Below are positions 21,527-30,396 of a stretch of 64,000 bases of DNA, in pieces; position 1 is the stretch's first letter; the number at the start of each line of letters is the position of its first letter. The notes under the pieces were generated by a model. It was not told the DNA's origin. It searched no databases and saw only the letters and a program-made list of their open reading frames with translations. This DNA is from Roseimaritima ulvae (GTDB lineage Bacteria > Planctomycetota > Planctomycetia > Pirellulales > Pirellulaceae): assembly GCF_008065135.1 (NCBI RefSeq), contig NZ_CP042914.1, forward strand, positions 1,550,001 to 1,614,000, read 5' to 3'. A program made the translations under genes and the position numbers.

Positions 21527-22684
21527 CTAAAAGAAACCGCCGCCACCCATGCCACCGCCTCCACCACCCATGCCACCGCCTCCCATGCCTCCTCCTCCGC
21601 CGCCGAACCCGCCGCCGCCCAGGCCTCCGGCTGCGGGGATTTCGACCCGGTCGTAGCGTGCGTCGCTACCAAAATGATTGTCTCGCAGAACGCCCAATGT
21701 CGTTTCGATCTGGTGGTGGGCTTCGGTGGTCGTGCTGACGATCAGGGCTTTGCGATGCTGCATGTCCAGCGTGGCGATGGTGGACATCCCGCCCAATACT
21801 TCCCAGCTGTCCGGGTAGACGGAGGTCTGAAGGGTTTCGACCAAGCGGTCGCTGTCCGCCGTGCCAATGCCGTCGAGCCAATAGATTCGCGTCAGCAGTT
21901 GCTCTTCAGCGGCCTCTTGGGTGGTGATCCGCAGGAACTCGCCTTGGTTGATAAAAGCCAAGTCGGCTTTGTCCAGCATCAGCGTCAGCGCGGTTCGCAG
22001 TCGCACGTTTTTCAGGTCGATGGTAACCGGTTCGTCGGGCGCCAAGCCGACGTCTTCCAGTGCGCGGACATCCAGGATCAGCGTCAATTGGTTGTCTGCC
22101 GCGATTGTCCGTAGGACTTGATCCAAGGGCTCGTCAAAAAAAGTCAGTGAGGTGACTTGTTCGAGTTGTTTGGCTAGTCGGCGGGCATCGGCGTCGTTGA
22201 TGTTGACCCATTGCGATGTCGGTTTGCCGCTGCGGCTGAGCGCCGTCGGGTCGATGGTGACCAGCAAGCCTTCTTCTTCGACGATGGCTTGCAGGTTCAG
22301 CGGCTCCAGGGCTTCGCGGAGGATCGTCCGCAGCGGTTGTTCACTGCGGCTGATGTTCAGCGTTGCCGACGCTTCGACTTCGGCGATTTGCAGGCCACGT
22401 TGATCGATCAGCACAGGGACGCCGGTGGCTTCGAAGATTTTGTCTGGCAATTCGTTCAGCGGCAGTTCCCCGGTGGGCAATTCCACGGCCGCATCCATCG
22501 CGTCGCGAGCATCCTGAGCGACCGCCGAATCCGGTTCACGCAGCTGATAGCTGAACCCTGTGGGCATCTGTCCCATGCCGAGTCCACCCATGCCGCCGCC
22601 GCCACCAAACTGCGCCAGGGCGGGCGGAGAGACCATCCACATCGCGATCGCGACGACGCCAAGAAAAGACAACCGTACAGACAT
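21527..22684 (-). CDS. Secreted protein with repeated STN-like domains and Gly-rich ends
   Basis: A 385-residue exported protein. The leader is MSVRLSFLGVVAIAMWMVSP with cleavage near ALAQ. A short Gly/Met-rich stretch (FGGGGGMGGLGMGQM) follows at once, and a longer one made of GGGGMGGGG-type repeats forms the last ~35 residues. Between them are two related segments with secretin/TonB short N-terminal (STN) character: LNELPDKIFEATGVPVLID with SEQPLRTILREALEPLNLQA, and FDEPLDQVLRTIAADNQLTL with VRLRTALTLMLDKADLAF. STN domains normally precede secretin pores, but no secretin domain is present. Planctomycetes have many such proteins; the function is unknown. Possible role in envelope assembly is only inference. 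Confidence 0.75.
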   Translation of the reverse strand: MSVRLSFLGVVAIAMWMVSPPALAQFGGGGGMGGLGMGQMPTGFSYQLREPDSAVAQDARDAMDAAVELPTGELPLNELPDKIFEATGVPVLIDQRGLQIAEVEASATLNISRSEQPLRTILREALEPLNLQAIVEEEGLLVTIDPTALSRSGKPTSQWVNINDADARRLAKQLEQVTSLTFFDEPLDQVLRTIAADNQLTLILDVRALEDVGLAPDEPVTIDLKNVRLRTALTLMLDKADLAFINQGEFLRITTQEAAEEQLLTRIYWLDGIGTADSDRLVETLQTSVYPDSWEVLGGMSTIATLDMQHRKALIVSTTTEAHHQIETTLGVLRDNHFGSDARYDRVEIPAAGGLGGGGFGGGGGGMGGGGMGGGGGGMGGGGFF

Positions 22685-22779
22685 TCCGTAGTACTCCCTC
22701 TGTTAGACCGTTAAGACTCTACCTCTGTTGTAGTGCCTGAGCCTAAAAATGGGGCGCGGAAAAATCGCAAAAAATATCC

Positions 22780-23029
22780 GTAGCATGGGCCCCCGGCCCG
22801 TGGGGGAATCTAGGCAGAGACGCGAGCGAATTCCGGTCCCCCCTCCCCAAAAATGGTCGCGTTAGAGGGTTCCATCTCAATCGGTGTGATCGCGACCGTT
22901 TTGGGGGAGGGGCATGTGTCGCCCAGCGGTTCCAGGCAATCATTGGCATTTAGCGTGGGGCTTATGATGCTTGCCACACGGGCCGGGGACCCATGCTACT
23001 TTCCCACACGGGCCGGGGGCCCATGCTAC
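22780..23029. repeat. Three copies of the CACGGGCCGGGGGCCCATGC repeat
   Basis: Copies lie at 22780-22802 (inverted), 22977-22999 and 23007-23029, in the 374-base gap between the STN protein and alanine dehydrogenase. The last two are separated by seven bases. The core GGGCCCCCGGCCC is partly palindromic. Apart from these, I see nothing specific in this gap. Confidence 0.85.
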
Positions 23030-23058
23030 GGGTGCGGGCACGGCGAGAGTGCTTGCGG

Positions 23059-24144
23059 TTATAGCCCGAAGGTTTCGGCGACCGCTTCGTTGGTGACTTT
23101 GCCGTCGCGGATGTTTAACGCGGCATGCAGCGGTTCGTATTTTTGCACCGCGGCGTCGATCCCGGCGTCGGCTAATTTCAGCACCCACGGTAGCGTGGCG
23201 TTGCAGAGGGCGAAGGTACTGGTCCGGCCCACCGCTCCCGGCATATTGGTGACACAGTAGTGGACCACTTCCTCGACGATGTAAGTGGGTTCCTTGTGCG
23301 TGGTGGGCCGACTGGTTTCAATACAGCCACCCTGGTCGATGGCGACGTCGATGATCACGCTGCCCGGCCGCATCTGTTTGAGGTCTTCGTGGCGCACCAA
23401 TCGAGGCGCCCGAGCTCCGGGGATCAGGACCGCTCCAATCACCAAGTCGGCCAGTGCCAATTCTTGGCCGATTGTATGGCGATCGCTAAACAGCACGTTG
23501 ACGTTGGCTGGCATGATGTCATCCAGGTATCGCAAGCGGTCCAGGTTGACATCCAGGATCGACACATCGGCTTGGAAGCCGGCGGCGATTTTGGCCGCAT
23601 TGGCGCCCACCACCCCGCCGCCCAAAATGGTGATGTGCGCGGGGGCCACGCCGGGCACGCCGCCGAGCAGGATGCCGCGTCCCATTTGAGGCTTTTCCAG
23701 ATACTTGGCCCCCTCTTGGATGCTCATCCGTCCGGCCACTTCGCTCATCGGCGTCAGCAGTGGCAGGCGACCGGAACCGTCACTGAGGGTTTCGTAGGCC
23801 AAGCAGGTGCCGCCGCTGGCGAGCATGGCTTCGGTCAGTTCGCGGTCGGCGGCAAAGTGAAAATAAGTGAACAGCGCTTGCCCGCGGCGGATTAGCGACC
23901 ACTCGTCGGGCAGCGGTTCTTTGACCTTCACGATCATATCCGCTTCCGAAAAAACCGCTCGAGCGTCGGGAACGATCTCGGCGCCCGCTTTCAGGTAATC
24001 GTGGTCGCTCAGCCCCGAGCCGAGTCCGGCGCCAGATTCGATCAGTACCCGGTGGCCGCGTTGGCACAGTTCTTCCGCACCCACCGGCAGCATGGCAATA
24101 CGGTATTCGTCGGACTTAATTTCTCGGGGGACACCAATGATCAC
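23059..24144 (-). CDS. ald: Alanine dehydrogenase
   Basis: A 361-residue NAD-dependent enzyme interconverting L-alanine and pyruvate plus ammonia in the cytoplasm. MIIGVPREIKSDEYRIAMLP is the classical N terminus (Arg and Lys of the substrate site within PREIKxxExR). VKVKEPLPDEW, LFTYFHFAAD, and the Rossmann GGGVVGANAAKIA followed by the Asp of DVNLDRL support NAD binding. DQGGCIETSRPTTH near the C terminus is also diagnostic. Length matches the family (about 370). It is the last gene of a minus-strand run with the redoxin, rsmH and EboE-like genes; 121 bases separate it from the last of these, so separate transcription is possible. Confidence 0.95.
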   Translation of the reverse strand: MIIGVPREIKSDEYRIAMLPVGAEELCQRGHRVLIESGAGLGSGLSDHDYLKAGAEIVPDARAVFSEADMIVKVKEPLPDEWSLIRRGQALFTYFHFAADRELTEAMLASGGTCLAYETLSDGSGRLPLLTPMSEVAGRMSIQEGAKYLEKPQMGRGILLGGVPGVAPAHITILGGGVVGANAAKIAAGFQADVSILDVNLDRLRYLDDIMPANVNVLFSDRHTIGQELALADLVIGAVLIPGARAPRLVRHEDLKQMRPGSVIIDVAIDQGGCIETSRPTTHKEPTYIVEEVVHYCVTNMPGAVGRTSTFALCNATLPWVLKLADAGIDAAVQKYEPLHAALNIRDGKVTNEAVAETFGL

Positions 24145-24265
24145 GTTCGTCGATCCAGCAAAAAAACGGGGCGTAAGGGGGCACCAATGGCCAGTTGAGT
24201 AGGGGACGGTCGGGCAAGCGCGCGACTCCCAATCGCTACTGCGATCAAATTTAAAAAATCAAAAA

Positions 24266-25435
24266 CTACTGCATGGCCAGGCGAGCGAGGTTTTGCTGCA
24301 GCCAAGTCAGTTCCGCGGCGATGTCTTCCGACAATCCGCGTCGACGCATGGCTTCGGGCAGCACGGTCCAGGCGTAGGTTTCGACTTCCAGGTCGCCGCT
24401 GAACGCCGGAGCGTCCTCGGTTTTCATGAACTGCAGGCAGTTCAGAATCTGTTCGCGGGTGGTGCTCAGGTTGCCAAACGCTTCCAGGAAAATCGGCACA
24501 TGGAAGTGCACTCGCCAGGTATCGTCGCGGATCTCGTCGGCCGGTTGCCCGACGATCGCCGGCAGGTCTTCGACCAAGCGGTACGAGCCGTCGGAACCGA
24601 GGCAGCCGGTTTGGTGCAGGTAGCGGTCTTCGGCGAATTGCGCCAACTGCTGCAGGGCTTCGCGGCGCCGGCCCTCGGACATAATCGACCAGCGAACTTC
24701 TACGGCGCTGCTAACCTGGATCTTGCCCACGCTTAATCCGGCGGCGGCGTACGCGGCCAGCACCTCGGTTTGGTCTTCGAACATCACGGCCGAGTGACAC
24801 ACGTCGTGGCAGACGGTCAGGTAGCGGCGATGAGGTTGATTGGGCAGGTGTTGATCAAAGAAGCGGATCAGGTCTTCGCCGCGATCGAGCAGGCAGCCCG
24901 GTTCGGGTTCGATGGCGATCACGATCCTGCGTCCGCTGCGCTGTTCGATGGTGTGCAGGTGGTCGGCGACGGCGCGGAGGTTCTCGCCCGCGCGCTGCAG
25001 TGCCGCTTCATCCGCCGCCGCGGTGGGCCAACCGATCGGCAGCGTGCTGATCGAACCATCGCGACCGGCGGGCAACAAAGCGTCCAAGACGTCCGCTAAT
25101 TGGATCGTGTAGTCGCGTCGCTGGTCGGTCCACCATGCCGGTTCGTAGACGCGATGTTTGACCACCGGCTGGTGAAAGTTGTCGTAGGGAAAGCCGTTGA
25201 GGGTGTAGGCCTGCAGGTGGCGTTCGCACAACCAATCGGCAAACCGATCGGCTTCTCCCGCCTGGCAAAGTTGGCTGGCCGCTTGGGCCGGCAGCCACAA
25301 CCCCACCGGCAGCAGGTCGCGGTCGGTCTGGTCGCGGACGGGAACGGCGTAGGTTTCCAGGTTGGAGCGGATCGAATCCAGATCCGTTCCCGCGTGCACG
25401 TTTGTGCAGTATCCGATGGTCCAGGGGGTCGTCAT
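24266..25435 (-). CDS. EboE-like TIM-barrel protein
   Basis: A 389-residue protein resembling the EboE (metabolite traffic) family of xylose-isomerase-like TIM barrels. Similar features are the N-terminal IGYCTNVHAGTDLDSIRSNL, LPVGLWLPAQAASQL, the LNGFPYDNFH segment, and the central ACIEPEPG-type block seen here as IAIEPEPGCL plus CHDVCHSAVMFE. In other bacteria EboE is encoded in an eboABCDEF cluster linked to export of secondary metabolites; here no other ebo gene is in view. Its ATG overlaps the rsmH stop by 4 bases, so it is cotranslated with rsmH, an unusual partner. The reaction is unknown. Confidence 0.72.
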   Translation of the reverse strand: MTTPWTIGYCTNVHAGTDLDSIRSNLETYAVPVRDQTDRDLLPVGLWLPAQAASQLCQAGEADRFADWLCERHLQAYTLNGFPYDNFHQPVVKHRVYEPAWWTDQRRDYTIQLADVLDALLPAGRDGSISTLPIGWPTAAADEAALQRAGENLRAVADHLHTIEQRSGRRIVIAIEPEPGCLLDRGEDLIRFFDQHLPNQPHRRYLTVCHDVCHSAVMFEDQTEVLAAYAAAGLSVGKIQVSSAVEVRWSIMSEGRRREALQQLAQFAEDRYLHQTGCLGSDGSYRLVEDLPAIVGQPADEIRDDTWRVHFHVPIFLEAFGNLSTTREQILNCLQFMKTEDAPAFSGDLEVETYAWTVLPEAMRRRGLSEDIAAELTWLQQNLARLAMQ

Positions 25436-26358
25436 GGTTTCTCGGCGACTCGTAATTTCTCGGCGATTCGTAATTTGGCGCTGCGGGCACGCGGGTTCGC
25501 GTGGACTTCGGCATCACTGGGCCGCAGGGGTTTGCGGGTGATGACCTCCAGCTGGGGAGCGTCACGGAACTGATTCTTGACGATCCGGTCTTCTAAAGAA
25601 TGAAAGCTGATTACGGCGATTCGTCCGCCAGGGTTCAGCCAGTTTGTTGCCTGGCGGAGGGTTTTTTCGAGGATTCCCAGTTCATCGTTGACGGCAATTC
25701 GCAGGGCTTGGAAGGTCCGCGTGGCGGGATCGATGTCATGGTTTCGGGAGCGAGGCACACAGCGGCGGACCAGGTTGGCTAGTTCGGTGGTGGTTTCGAT
25801 GAACTGCCGCTCCCGACGTCGTTCGACGATTCGCCGGGCGATTCTTCGGCTGAAGCGTTCCTCACCATACTGATAGATCACGTCGGCGATCTCTTTTTCG
25901 CTTAACCGCACCAGCAGACGGCTGGCCGGTTCACCCGAGGAGGTGTCGAATCGCAGGTCCAGAGGGGCATCGACCGAGAAGCTGAAGCCGCGGGTGCGGT
26001 CGGCCAGTTGGTCGCTGGACAGGCCCAGGTCCAGCAGGATGCCGTCGACGCCGGTCAGTTCTTCTGCGGCCAAAGCGCGGTCGATCTGGTGGTAACTGGC
26101 GCAGTACACGGTCATCGCCGCGGCGGCCTGCGGGTGTTCGACGGCCAACCGATCGATGACCGTTTGCGAACGTTCGACGGCCCCCTCGTCGCGATCGAGC
26201 CCAATCACGCGGCCGCCCGGGGCGACGCGCATCGCCAGCAGACTCGAGTGCCCTCCGCCGCCGAAGGTACCGTCTAGAATCGTGCTACCGGGCGCCGGCT
26301 GCAGTGCCGCGACGCATTCGTCGGGCATGACCGGGACGTGGATGGTGAGGTCCGTCAA
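25432..26358 (-). CDS. rsmH: 16S rRNA (cytosine-1402-N4)-methyltransferase
   Basis: A 308-residue SAM-dependent methyltransferase (MraW/RsmH) that modifies C1402 in the ribosomal decoding centre. HVPVMPDECVAAL at the N terminus, the SAM-binding ILDGTFGGGGHSS, GLDRDEGAV, and GILLDLGLSSDQLAD are highly diagnostic, as are FQALRIAVNDEL and ISFHSLEDRIVKNQF near the C terminus. Elsewhere it starts the mra/dcw division cluster; here no ftsL or ftsI follows. Instead an EboE-like gene overlaps its stop. The redoxin gene ends 26 bases upstream. Confidence 0.97.
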   Translation of the reverse strand: MTDLTIHVPVMPDECVAALQPAPGSTILDGTFGGGGHSSLLAMRVAPGGRVIGLDRDEGAVERSQTVIDRLAVEHPQAAAAMTVYCASYHQIDRALAAEELTGVDGILLDLGLSSDQLADRTRGFSFSVDAPLDLRFDTSSGEPASRLLVRLSEKEIADVIYQYGEERFSRRIARRIVERRRERQFIETTTELANLVRRCVPRSRNHDIDPATRTFQALRIAVNDELGILEKTLRQATNWLNPGGRIAVISFHSLEDRIVKNQFRDAPQLEVITRKPLRPSDAEVHANPRARSAKLRIAEKLRVAEKP

Positions 26359-26384
26359 GTTAACTCGCGTGCAAGCGGGGCGTA

Positions 26385-26981
26385 TCAGCCGATGCCCGAG
26401 GGATTGAAGTACTGTGGCTCGTTGCCCTCACGCCACTTGATGTTGCAGCCGATGCTGGGCTTTTGGGTTTCCGGCGCCGGCTGGCCGGCCAGCAGGGCAT
26501 CGAGTGCCGCACGCAGGTCCTGGCCGTTGGGGACCGCGCCCTGTTTGGGACGCGTGTCGTCCAACTGGCCGCGGTAGTACAACTTTTGCTGGCCGTCGAA
26601 CAGGTAGAAGTCCGGCGTGCACGCCGCCCCGTAAGCTTTGGCGACCTCTTGGCTCTCGTCGTATAGGTATGGAAAGCTGTAGCCGCGAGCCGCTTTTTCG
26701 GCGGCCATTTTTTCGGGGCTGTCGTCGGGATAAGCGGCCGCGTCATTGCTGCTGATTCCGACCACGGCGATGCCCTGCGACTGATAGTCGTCGGCGATGC
26801 GTTTGAGTTCCGGGGCGACGTGGATCACGTAGGGGCAATGGTTGCACATGAACACGACCAGCAAGCCCTTGGCGTCTTGGAACTGGTCGAGCGAAACGTT
26901 GCCCTCGACGCCGGCTTGGGGCAGCGAAAAAGCGGGGGCCTGGGTGCCCAGGGCCATCATCGTACTGGCGGTGCGAACCAT
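26385..26981 (-). CDS. Redoxin/thioredoxin-like protein
   Basis: A 198-residue thioredoxin-fold protein of the AhpC/TSA-redoxin type. The N-terminal part is LGTQAPAFSLPQ, and the redox centre is CNHCPYV (CxxC). Further family segments are VVGISSNDAAAYPDDSPE, CTPDFYLFDGQQKLYYRGQLDD, and a C-terminal PSIGCNIKWREGNEP. Members are probably cytoplasmic thiol-disulfide reductases or peroxidases of unknown partner. No signal peptide is evident. Two adjacent Met residues (residues 8-9) could be alternative starts. It is upstream of rsmH with 26 bases between, in the same direction. Confidence 0.85.
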   Translation of the reverse strand: MVRTASTMMALGTQAPAFSLPQAGVEGNVSLDQFQDAKGLLVVFMCNHCPYVIHVAPELKRIADDYQSQGIAVVGISSNDAAAYPDDSPEKMAAEKAARGYSFPYLYDESQEVAKAYGAACTPDFYLFDGQQKLYYRGQLDDTRPKQGAVPNGQDLRAALDALLAGQPAPETQKPSIGCNIKWREGNEPQYFNPSGIG

Positions 26982-27097
26982 CGGTTTCTCCGGGAATCAG
27001 CGAAGGGTTTCTCCAACTGTCAAGATCCTAACGCGCCGCCACGGTACGCTTCCAGCGGTCTGCGGTCCGAAAGCGTAACGCGGCCCCACCGCCTGCC

Positions 27098-27159
27098 CGT
27101 AGCTACGCTCGCCAGAGCGTGGGGACATGCTGCCGACACGGGCCAGGGGCCCATGCTAC
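27098..27159. repeat. Adjacent copies of two dispersed repeats
   Basis: CGTAGCTACGCTCGCCAGAG at 27098-27122 matches, inverted, a copy at 60664-60688. Fifteen bases on, CACGGGCCAGGGGCCCATGC at 27137-27159 belongs to the family also at 6725, 22780, 22977 and 23007. Both sit just after the end of the hypothetical gene at 27170 (minus). Confidence 0.8.
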
Positions 27160-27169
27160 GACGGGGTGT

Positions 27170-27649
27170 CTACAAATACATGCCGACGAAGCCGCCGGCT
27201 TCGTCGCTTTCGGCCTGTTGCTTGGCGATGCGTTGTTTGGTCTGCTCCAGATCGCCGGCTTCGATATAGCGATCAAATTCAACCAGCACGGCTTGCCGCA
27301 CACTTTCCGAAAGGTACTCCACCATCGGTTCGGTCAGCCAAGCACAGGTTTCTTGATCCAGACTGACGATCAAGTCGCCCTGTTTGGAATGCCGATCCTG
27401 CTGATCGGTCAGCACGGTGCCCTCGAAGGAGAATCGCACCATGCCGCGTTGGGGATCATTGGTCAGGTGGTAGGTGCAGTGGGCCTGGTACAGGTAGTAG
27501 GTGTTGAGGGTCCCATGTTTGTTGATCGCCTCTTTAACCCGCAGCACGAATTGTTCGTATTTGGGCGAAGCGTCCACCGGGACATCCAACCGTGTCACGG
27601 TTCGCAGCGGCAAGCAGTCGAATTCGATTTCGACCCAGTTTCCAGCCAT
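27170..27649 (-). CDS. Conserved hypothetical protein
   Basis: A 159-residue soluble protein I do not recognise. The ATG at 27649 (MAGNWVEIEFDCLPLRT) is preferred over an upstream start at 27688. The N-terminal two thirds look like alternating beta strands (RTVTRLDVPVDASPKYEQF, TYYLYQAHCTYHLTNDP, MVRFSFEGTVLTD), the last third is helical with QTKQRIAKQQAESDEAGG. No signal peptide, membrane segment or metal motif is visible. Its composition matches neighbouring genes. A planctomycete-restricted family seems likely, but that is inference. The gene stands alone, divergent from the ammonium transporter. Confidence 0.7.
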   Translation of the reverse strand: MAGNWVEIEFDCLPLRTVTRLDVPVDASPKYEQFVLRVKEAINKHGTLNTYYLYQAHCTYHLTNDPQRGMVRFSFEGTVLTDQQDRHSKQGDLIVSLDQETCAWLTEPMVEYLSESVRQAVLVEFDRYIEAGDLEQTKQRIAKQQAESDEAGGFVGMYL

Positions 27650-27798
27650 TGTGTTTCTCCTGCAGGACGGTAATTCTGGCTTTAGCATACCGTTCGCGCC
27701 TAGGCTGACTACCGCTGGGCAGCTTTGAGCCGTATTCTATATTCGCCTATTCACCTACTTGAGTCGCTGCTCTTTCTTGCTGACAAGCGAGGTTGCCT

Positions 27799-29280
27799 GT
27801 GTGTCATTTTAAATCTGCCCTCCTGGTTCTATTCGCTTGTCTACTGACCGGGACCGTTTACGCCCAGGACGAAACGCCCGCGGGCGCGGAGCCCGCTCCA
27901 GCGGTGGAGACCACTGCGGCGGCGGAGACCCAGCTGGACTACAACCCGGATGACCTCGACGTCGATACCACGGCGTTGGCCGGGCATAACGCCTGGATGC
28001 TGATTTCGTGTGCTCTGGTGTTGTTCATGACGGCTCCGGGGCTGGCGATGTTCTACGGCGGTTTGGTCCGTCGCAACAACGTCCTCAGTGTGCTCATGCA
28101 GTGTATTTTTCTGATGGGCATGATGACCGTGTTATGGGCGCTGTACGGCTATTCATTTGCCTTCGGCGACGGCGGCGATTATTTCGGCAATCTGGATTAC
28201 GTCGGCATGCAGGGCGTGCAGCGCTACTGGAGCGAAGACCTGGTGGTGGGCGAAACGCAGGGCGGCCCGGTGACGCCGATGTATGGTGGATCGCCCGACA
28301 CCAAAATTCCACGCCTGACCCACATGCTGTTCCAAGGCATGTTTTTTATCATCACTCCCGCGCTGATCTGCGGGGCGTTTGCCGAACGCATGAAGTTCAG
28401 CGCGATGGTGGTGTTTTCGGTGGTTTGGGGCACGCTGATCTATTGCCCGCTGGCGCACTGGGTGTGGGGCGGCGGCATTTTGGCATTTGGCGAGGAAGGG
28501 GCTTGGATGGGCGGTGCCCTGGATTTTGCTGGCGGTACGGTGGTCCATATCAGCAGTGGGATTTCGGCTCTGGTGGCGGCGATCATGATCGGGCCGCGGA
28601 TGGGATTTTTGAAAGAACCGCTGCAGCCGCACAACTTGACCTACACAGCCCTGGGCGCGGCCATGCTGTGGGTCGGCTGGTTTGGGTTTAACGCCGGCAG
28701 TGAATTGTTGAGCGACGATCTGACCAGCAGCGCGTTTGCCGTGACCCACTTTGGGGCGGCCGCCGGCGCCGTGACCTGGGCCATGGTCGAGTGGCTGAAA
28801 ATTGGCAAACCCACCGTACTGGGCGCCAGCAGCGGCGCGGTCGCCGGACTGGTTTGCATCACGCCGGCCGCCGGATTTGTGCAACCGATGTGGGCGATCC
28901 CGATGGGGGCCATCTCGGCGATCATCTGTTTCTGGTGCTGTTCGGTGCTCAAACACAAACTGCGATACGACGACGCTCTGGACGCTTTTGGCATCCACGG
29001 GGTGGGCGGAACCGTGGGAGCGATCCTGACCGGTGTGTTTGCCACCCGCGCCTGCTGGAATATTGCCGATGGCCAGCCGTTGGGACTGATCGAAGGCAAT
29101 TCCTCCGTGTTGGTCGGGCAAATTGTGGCCACCGTGGTGACGGTCGTATTCGCCGCCCTGGGCAGTTTTATCATCTTAAAAATCGTGGACGTGACGATCG
29201 GGCTGCGGGTCACGGCCGAAGCCGAGCAGCGGGGGCTGGACCTGGAAGAGCATGGCGAGGAAGGTTACACGCTGGCGTAG
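27799..29280 (+). CDS. amt: Ammonium transporter
   Basis: A ~493-residue Amt/MEP/Rh-family channel for ammonium, with a cleavable leader (about residues 4-22, ending VYAQ) and an acidic Ala/Pro/Thr-rich segment before the first membrane helix. Family signatures are FYGGLVRRNNVLSVLMQ, FAERMKFSAM, FAGGTVVHISSG and DDALDAFGIHGVGGT, the last two including the twin pore histidine regions; 11-12 helices are expected. The start is uncertain: GTG 27799 follows GCGAGG closely, while TTG 27793 is also in frame. No glnB/glnK gene is adjacent, although amt is often next to one. Confidence 0.94.
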   Translation: MCHFKSALLVLFACLLTGTVYAQDETPAGAEPAPAVETTAAAETQLDYNPDDLDVDTTALAGHNAWMLISCALVLFMTAPGLAMFYGGLVRRNNVLSVLMQCIFLMGMMTVLWALYGYSFAFGDGGDYFGNLDYVGMQGVQRYWSEDLVVGETQGGPVTPMYGGSPDTKIPRLTHMLFQGMFFIITPALICGAFAERMKFSAMVVFSVVWGTLIYCPLAHWVWGGGILAFGEEGAWMGGALDFAGGTVVHISSGISALVAAIMIGPRMGFLKEPLQPHNLTYTALGAAMLWVGWFGFNAGSELLSDDLTSSAFAVTHFGAAAGAVTWAMVEWLKIGKPTVLGASSGAVAGLVCITPAAGFVQPMWAIPMGAISAIICFWCCSVLKHKLRYDDALDAFGIHGVGGTVGAILTGVFATRACWNIADGQPLGLIEGNSSVLVGQIVATVVTVVFAALGSFIILKIVDVTIGLRVTAEAEQRGLDLEEHGEEGYTLA

Positions 29281-29286
29281 TCCGAA

Positions 29287-29328
29287 GTACCCTCCCCTCG
29301 CTGACGCTCGACCCTCCCAAGGGGAGGG
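29287..29328. repeat. CCCTCCC/GGGAGGG palindromic repeat after amt
   Basis: ACCCTCCCCTCGCTGACGCT is followed by CGACCCTCCCAAGGGGAGGG. The second half can form an ACCCTCCC / GGGGAGGGT hairpin. A related, shorter copy (GCCCTCCCAGAGGGAGAG) lies at about 47774-47800. It could act as a terminator for amt, though no long T run follows. Confidence 0.6.
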
Positions 29329-29479
29329 TGAAGGGAAGTGTGTCGACACTAACGGCCAATAGGGGGGTGTGGCGGCGGCTACTATTGCTGCGCCTCCATT
29401 GGTATCCTCATAGAACCCGCCGGTGGCGAACGTAAATCCGTCACCGGCTCCTTCCTGTACCGTTCAAGGACCCTGTTTG

Positions 29480-30235
29480 ATGAAAATGCAGTTGTGGCAT
29501 GTGGCCAAGGTCGTATGCGTCGTCGCTTTGCTCGCCGGTGTCAGTCGTCCCGCGCTGGGTCAAGATTCCGAAGCTCCTCAAGGCGATCAACAAATGAAAG
29601 AAATTGGCTACTTCCTCGGCGTCTCGATCGGTCAACAGATGTCCAATCAGGGGTTCCAACCCGGCGACTTTGATTTGGACTCGGTGAAAGCTGGTCTGAA
29701 AGATTCCTTGGCCGGCAAAGATCCGGAAATGAGCGACGAAGCGATTCAGAAGACCGCCCAGGCGATCGAAGGTATCTTGCGAGCCCGACAAGAAAAGAAA
29801 GCTCAAGACATGCAATCTGCAGCCGCGGCGAACTTGGAAAAAAGCGAATTGTTCCTGGCGGAAAACCTGAAGAAGGAAGGCGTCAAGCAAATCGTTGAAG
29901 GCCTGCAGTACCAGTCGCTCTCTTCCGGTGACGGCGAATCGCCCACCGCCGCCAACACGGTCCGCGTGCACTACACCGGCACCCTGATCAATGGCAAGGT
30001 CTTCGACAGCTCCGTTGAACGCGGCCAACCGGCTGAATTTCAAGTCGGTGGCGTGATCAAGGGCTGGCAAACGGCTTTGAAGGAAATGAAGGTCGGCGAC
30101 AAGTGGAAGCTGTTCATTCATCCCAACTTGGCCTACGGCACCCGAGGCACTCCGGCGCCTCCCGGAGGCGAACCGGCCATCGGTCCCAACGAAGCGTTGA
30201 TCTTCGAAGTCGAATTGCTCGACATCGTCGACTAG
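29480..30235 (+). CDS. FKBP-type peptidyl-prolyl isomerase, exported
   Basis: A 251-residue periplasmic or membrane-associated foldase. The leader MKMQLWHVAKVVCVVALLAG is cleaved near ALGQ. An FkpA-type N-terminal dimerisation domain follows (IGYFLGVSIGQQMSNQGF, then a helical stretch to about residue 150). The FKBP domain then starts near NTVRVHYTGTLINGKVFDSS, with FQVGGVIKGWQTALKEMKVG and PNLAYGTRG, and ends EVELLDIVD. These residues form the isomerase pocket. The start at 29480 puts the leader right at the N terminus; an upstream extension to 29423 is not needed. Length matches FkpA and Mip-like proteins. Confidence 0.93.
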   Translation: MKMQLWHVAKVVCVVALLAGVSRPALGQDSEAPQGDQQMKEIGYFLGVSIGQQMSNQGFQPGDFDLDSVKAGLKDSLAGKDPEMSDEAIQKTAQAIEGILRARQEKKAQDMQSAAAANLEKSELFLAENLKKEGVKQIVEGLQYQSLSSGDGESPTAANTVRVHYTGTLINGKVFDSSVERGQPAEFQVGGVIKGWQTALKEMKVGDKWKLFIHPNLAYGTRGTPAPPGGEPAIGPNEALIFEVELLDIVD

Positions 30236-30271
30236 TCGCTGGGGTACCGGCTTGGCTTTCTGGTAGCCGAT

Positions 30272-30323
30272 CTCGCCAGAGATTGGAACAGCGGGATGGC
30301 TCCCGTTCAAGGTCTGGCGATTT
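30272..30323 (+). terminator. Possible hairpin terminator after the FKBP gene
   Basis: TCGCCAGA (30272-30279) pairs with TCTGGCGA (30313-30320) and is followed by TTT. An inner GAAC..GTTC/GCGGGA..TCCCG pairing can extend the structure. The short T tract makes the call weak. Confidence 0.35.
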
Positions 30324-30396
30324 CGGATACGGCCATCCCTGGAATTGATATTGGTAATCCTGTCCGCACGTTTCGCTTGAAGGTACTGCTACCGTC

